From positions 1-14,595 of the forward strand of contig DATLEZ010000095.1 in NCBI GenBank assembly GCA_035525055.1: a DNA stretch of 14,595 nt, given 5' to 3'. The notes below the pieces were generated by a model, which saw only the letters and a program-made list of their open reading frames with translations, was not told where the DNA came from and ran no database searches. A program made the position numbers and the translations under genes. This document shows positions 12,304 through 14,595 of the stretch, one piece after another. This DNA comes from DATEEG01 sp035525055 (GTDB lineage Bacteria; Actinomycetota; Acidimicrobiia; Spongiisociales; ZC4RG35). Numbering within the stretch: the first letter of the stretch is position 1; every line of letters starts with the position of its first letter.

Positions 12304-12351
12304 TTCTTGTGACGCTTGACCCCCTCTGCGGTAGGTCAACCGTCACAAGAA
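12304..12351. repeat. 48-nt palindrome, copy 1
   Basis: An 18-nt arm (12304-12321), a 12-nt loop CCCTCTGCGGTA, and the complementary arm GGTCAACCGTCACAAGAA (12334-12351), with one mismatch at 12315/12340. Copy 2 at 13325-13372 is identical at 47 of 48 positions and in the same orientation. It lies 7 nt after the stop of the molybdoenzyme gene and 43 nt before the GTG of the nuclease-like gene. It could act as a terminator, an operator or a mobile palindromic unit. Confidence 0.85.
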
Positions 12352-12394
12352 CAAGCCTCTTCACATCGGTTGCTCGTTCGTCCACTGTTGCACT

Positions 12395-13333
12395 GTGGAT
12401 CGGATTGTCAGCGAAGTGGGCGACGCCCAGCACGGAGTCCTGGGTCGGGGTCAAGCGCTCTCTTCGGGTTTCACCGATCGCCAGATAGATGTCCGCAAGA
12501 GCCAGGGTCGCTGGGACCAGAACCTGCGGGGAACCTATCGCATCGGTGGGGCCGCGCCACATTGGCGTCAGGAACTTATGGCGGCGGTCTTGGCCGGAGG
12601 GATGGGCACGGCCGTCTCTCACCGATCGGCCTTGGAATTGCACGGCATCATGCCCTTCGCTCAGCTTGTGGAGGTCGTGACTCCCAGACCTCGTCGTTTC
12701 CGCACTGAAGGAGAGGTGACCATCCACACGTCGATGGTTCTACCGGAAGAAGACTCCACCGTCGTAGATGGGATCGTTGTGGCAACGGTCGAACGCGCTT
12801 TGCTTGACGGTGGAGCCGTGGTTACCGATCGCAAGATCCAGTACTGCGTGGACGCGGCAGTGCGCCTGGGTCTCACAGATCACGACCGGCTCGCACGGCT
12901 TCTTGCGGCCAGGCGCAAGAAGGGCAGACGTGGTGTGGGGAGTCTCAACCGTGCTCTAGAGCAATCATCCGACGGCGCCGTACCTGAGAGTCGCTACGAG
13001 CGGGCGGCGCTGACAATCGTGCGCGACTTCGGCCTTGAGGAACCAGTCCTTCAGTACGTGGTGATCTTGCCGTCGGGACGAAAAGTGAGAATCGATCTCG
13101 CCTGGCCGCCGTACTGGCTAGGGGTAGAGATCGACGGTCACGGATACCACTCGACGCGTAGCGAGCGTGCCTACGACGCCGAACGTGACAACGAGCTCTC
13201 TCTGGTCGGATGGAACATGCTCCACTTCACCACCGGCCAGGTCTTCAAGCAACCCGGGCTCGTCGGCAACACCATCTGGCGGGCTCTGCAGACGGCCAAA
13301 GCGAAAACGGACGTCCCCGACCCCTTCTTGTGA
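12395..13333 (+). CDS. AbiEi-like N-terminal domain fused to a DUF559 (PD-(D/E)xK-like) nuclease domain
   Basis: 312 residues, cytosolic. The N-terminal part (about 1-55: DAQHGVLGRGQALSSGFTDRQIDVRKSQGRWDQNLRGTYRIGG) matches the winged-helix start of AbiEi-type antitoxin-like proteins, and 56-140 continues that architecture (AVSHRSALELHGI, VTPRPRR, VERALLDG). The C-terminal part, from about 198, is DUF559/Vsr-like: Glu198 in PESRYE, Asp234 in VRIDLAW, Glu245 and Asp247 in GVEIDGHGYH, then AERDNELSLVGWNMLHFT. The acidic residues suggest an intact nuclease core. It starts at GTG 12395. No partner toxin gene lies beside it, as in many actinobacterial orphans. Its stop codon lies inside the second palindrome. 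The role (defence, DNA repair or autoregulated toxin) is unknown. Confidence 0.82.
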   Translation: MDRIVSEVGDAQHGVLGRGQALSSGFTDRQIDVRKSQGRWDQNLRGTYRIGGAAPHWRQELMAAVLAGGMGTAVSHRSALELHGIMPFAQLVEVVTPRPRRFRTEGEVTIHTSMVLPEEDSTVVDGIVVATVERALLDGGAVVTDRKIQYCVDAAVRLGLTDHDRLARLLAARRKKGRRGVGSLNRALEQSSDGAVPESRYERAALTIVRDFGLEEPVLQYVVILPSGRKVRIDLAWPPYWLGVEIDGHGYHSTRSERAYDAERDNELSLVGWNMLHFTTGQVFKQPGLVGNTIWRALQTAKAKTDVPDPFL

Positions 13334-13372
13334 CGGTTGACCCCCTCTGCGGTAGGTCAACCGTCACAAGAA
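13325..13372. repeat. 48-nt palindrome, copy 2, also a likely bidirectional terminator
   Basis: A perfect 18-bp inverted repeat, TTCTTGTGACGGTTGACC (13325-13342) with its complement (13355-13372), around the same 12-nt loop as copy 1. It can extend by flanking CCCC (13321-13324) and GGGG (from 13374) past a 1-nt bulge. The stop of the nuclease-like gene (13331-13333) is within its left arm, and the aconitase stop is 10 nt beyond its right arm. It therefore sits between two convergent genes. Confidence 0.85.
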
Positions 13373-13381
13373 CGGGGGTTC

Positions 13382-14595
13382 TTAGAGGGCCATTTGGCGG
13401 AGGACGAAGTTGAGGATCCCGCCGTGGCGGAGGTAGTCCACCTCGATGGGGGTGTCGACCCTGGCCACCACCGTGAACTCCACCACCTCACCCGAGAGGC
13501 GGGTTGCCCGGACCGTCAGGACCTGATGCGGTATCAGGTTGTCGGCGAGGCTGATGTCGAAGGTTTCGGTCCCGTCCAGGCCGTAGGTGAGGGCGCTCTC
13601 TCCCGGCCGGTACTCGATCGGCAGCACGCCCATCATCACCAGGTTGGAGCGATGGATCCTTTCGAAGCTCTCGACCAGCACGGCCTTGACTCCCAGCAAA
13701 AGGGTTCCCTTGGCCGCCCAGTCACGCGACGAACCCATCCCGTAGTCCTTGCCGGCCAGTGCCACCAGCGGCACGCCGGCTTCCTGATAGTGCATGGCGG
13801 CGTCGTAGATCGGCTTGACCTGTCCGTCGAGGAGGTCGGTGGTGAATCCTCCCTCGGTTCCGGGGGCCAGCAGGTTGCGAACCCTGATGTTGGCGAACGT
13901 CCCTCTCGTCATGACGCGATCGTTGCCGCGCCGCGACCCGTACGAGTTGAACATTGCCGGTTGCACGCCGTGCTCGATCAGGTACCTGCCGGCGGGAGAG
14001 TCCGGTTTGATCGATCCGGCCGGGCTGATGTGATCGGTGGTCACCGAGTCTCCCAACCGGACCAGCACCCGCGCCCCGACGATCGGCGCCAGCGGTGTCA
14101 CAACGGGACCGAGTCCCTGGAAGAACGGAGGCTCCTGGATGTAAGTCGACTTCGGGTTCCACTCATAAATGGCTCCGGTCGATGTGCTGATATTTCGCCA
14201 TTCGTCCGATCCCGTGAAGACGTCGGCGTATTTGCTCGTGAACTGACTGCGGGTCACGTTCTCGCCAACCACCCGGGCTATCTCCTCCTGGCTGGGCCAG
14301 ATGTCGCGCAGATAGATGCCCGATCCCGGGATCGGTTCGTTGAGCGGGTCCCAGTTCACGGTGCCGGCCAACGCATAAGCGACAACCAACGGGGGTGAGG
14401 CCAGATAGTTGGCCCTCACATCGGGTGAGATCCGACCCTCGAAGTTGCGATTGCCGGACAGCACCGATGCCGCCACCAACCCACTGTGATTGATGGCCTC
14501 GGAGATGTCGTCGGGAAGCGGGCCTGAGTTGCCGATGCACGTGGTGCATCCGTAACCCACGACGTAGAAGCCGGTGGCTTCGAGATGATCGAGCA
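13382..14595 (-). CDS. acnA: Aconitate hydratase, C-terminal part (5' end outside window)
   Basis: A TCA-cycle [4Fe-4S] enzyme interconverting citrate and isocitrate, cytosolic. About 403 residues of roughly 900 are visible. GCTTCIGNSGPL (codons at about 14521-14554) holds the last two cluster cysteines (CxxC); the first cluster cysteine is off the window. Later signatures are VLSGNRNFEGR, SVTTDHISPAGSI, FNSYGSRRGNDRVMTRGTFANIR, AGKDYGMGSSRDWAAKG and ESFERIHRSNLVMMGVLP, which together define the swivelling C-terminal domain with active-site Arg and Ser residues. The gene ends MAL-stop at 13382. It converges on the palindrome-flanked nuclease-like gene. It is an AcnA/IRP-type protein rather than AcnB, judging from domain order. 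Confidence 0.95.
   Translation of the reverse strand, partial: LDHLEATGFYVVGYGCTTCIGNSGPLPDDISEAINHSGLVAASVLSGNRNFEGRISPDVRANYLASPPLVVAYALAGTVNWDPLNEPIPGSGIYLRDIWPSQEEIARVVGENVTRSQFTSKYADVFTGSDEWRNISTSTGAIYEWNPKSTYIQEPPFFQGLGPVVTPLAPIVGARVLVRLGDSVTTDHISPAGSIKPDSPAGRYLIEHGVQPAMFNSYGSRRGNDRVMTRGTFANIRVRNLLAPGTEGGFTTDLLDGQVKPIYDAAMHYQEAGVPLVALAGKDYGMGSSRDWAAKGTLLLGVKAVLVESFERIHRSNLVMMGVLPIEYRPGESALTYGLDGTETFDISLADNLIPHQVLTVRATRLSGEVVEFTVVARVDTPIEVDYLRHGGILNFVLRQMAL

Noticed and set aside
12304..13372. The two palindromes as terminal inverted repeats of an insertion sequence
   Set aside because: They are in direct, not inverted, orientation, the enclosed gene is not a transposase, and no target-site duplication is evident.
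13337..14398. 353-codon plus-strand ORF opposite aconitase
   Set aside because: A shadow frame: the minus strand carries unmistakable aconitase motifs throughout.

Overview
The window is high-GC bacterial DNA with dense, mostly non-overlapping genes on both strands. It looks like an actinomycetote, and Acidimicrobiia or a neighbouring class is my best guess. The reasons are an F420-type LLM oxidoreductase, a class E sortase, a DUF5317 membrane protein, an AbiEi/DUF559 protein, and many apparently leaderless genes with a TANNNT -10 box 6-10 nt before the start codon. The taxonomic placement is inference. No rRNA, tRNA, CRISPR array or transposase gene is visible.

Layout. At 1-614 (-) is the N-terminal part of rlmN. 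A divergent NCS1-type nucleobase permease follows at 706-2052 (+). A tiny membrane-protein gene at 2078-2236 (-) is bracketed by heptamer tandem repeats. A luciferase-like F420 oxidoreductase at 2301-3320 (+) converges on a minus-strand operon that reads from 6184 down to 3326: a conserved protein of unknown function, a cytosolic gamma-glutamyltransferase-like Ntn hydrolase, and a histidine phosphatase. The last two junctions are a 1-nt gap and a 1-nt overlap.

The 507-bp gap at 6185-6691 is the most unusual part. It holds an operator-like repeat, one or two promoters, several hairpins, and a long-range helix (26 base pairs in three blocks) joining 6412-6443 to 6615-6644. A possible 29-codon membrane peptide ORF (6531-6620) lies between its arms, with its stop codon inside the 3' arm. 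Downstream are two overlapping membrane-anchored HD-domain genes (6692-8050 and 8037-9377). The first is an HD-GYP-like protein with GYG in place of GYP; the second is a degenerate paralogue. They probably form a cyclic-dinucleotide signalling pair, with one candidate catalytic and one candidate regulatory partner.

The right half has a DUF5317 membrane protein (9418-10002, -), divergent from an enoyl-CoA hydratase/isomerase family gene (10038-10805). Next come a class E sortase (10844-11545) overlapping a 40-aa membrane protein (11542-11664), and a sulfite-oxidase-like molybdoenzyme (11685-12296). An AbiEi-like plus DUF559 nuclease-fold gene (12395-13333) sits between two 48-nt palindromes that differ at one base, which looks like a small accessory cassette. 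The window ends with the C-terminal part of aconitase (13382-14595, -).

Most genes are ordinary housekeeping or accessory metabolism. The parts worth following up are the structured leader with its short ORF and the HD pair, the palindrome-flanked nuclease-like gene, and the recurring TTAGCCT leaderless promoters.
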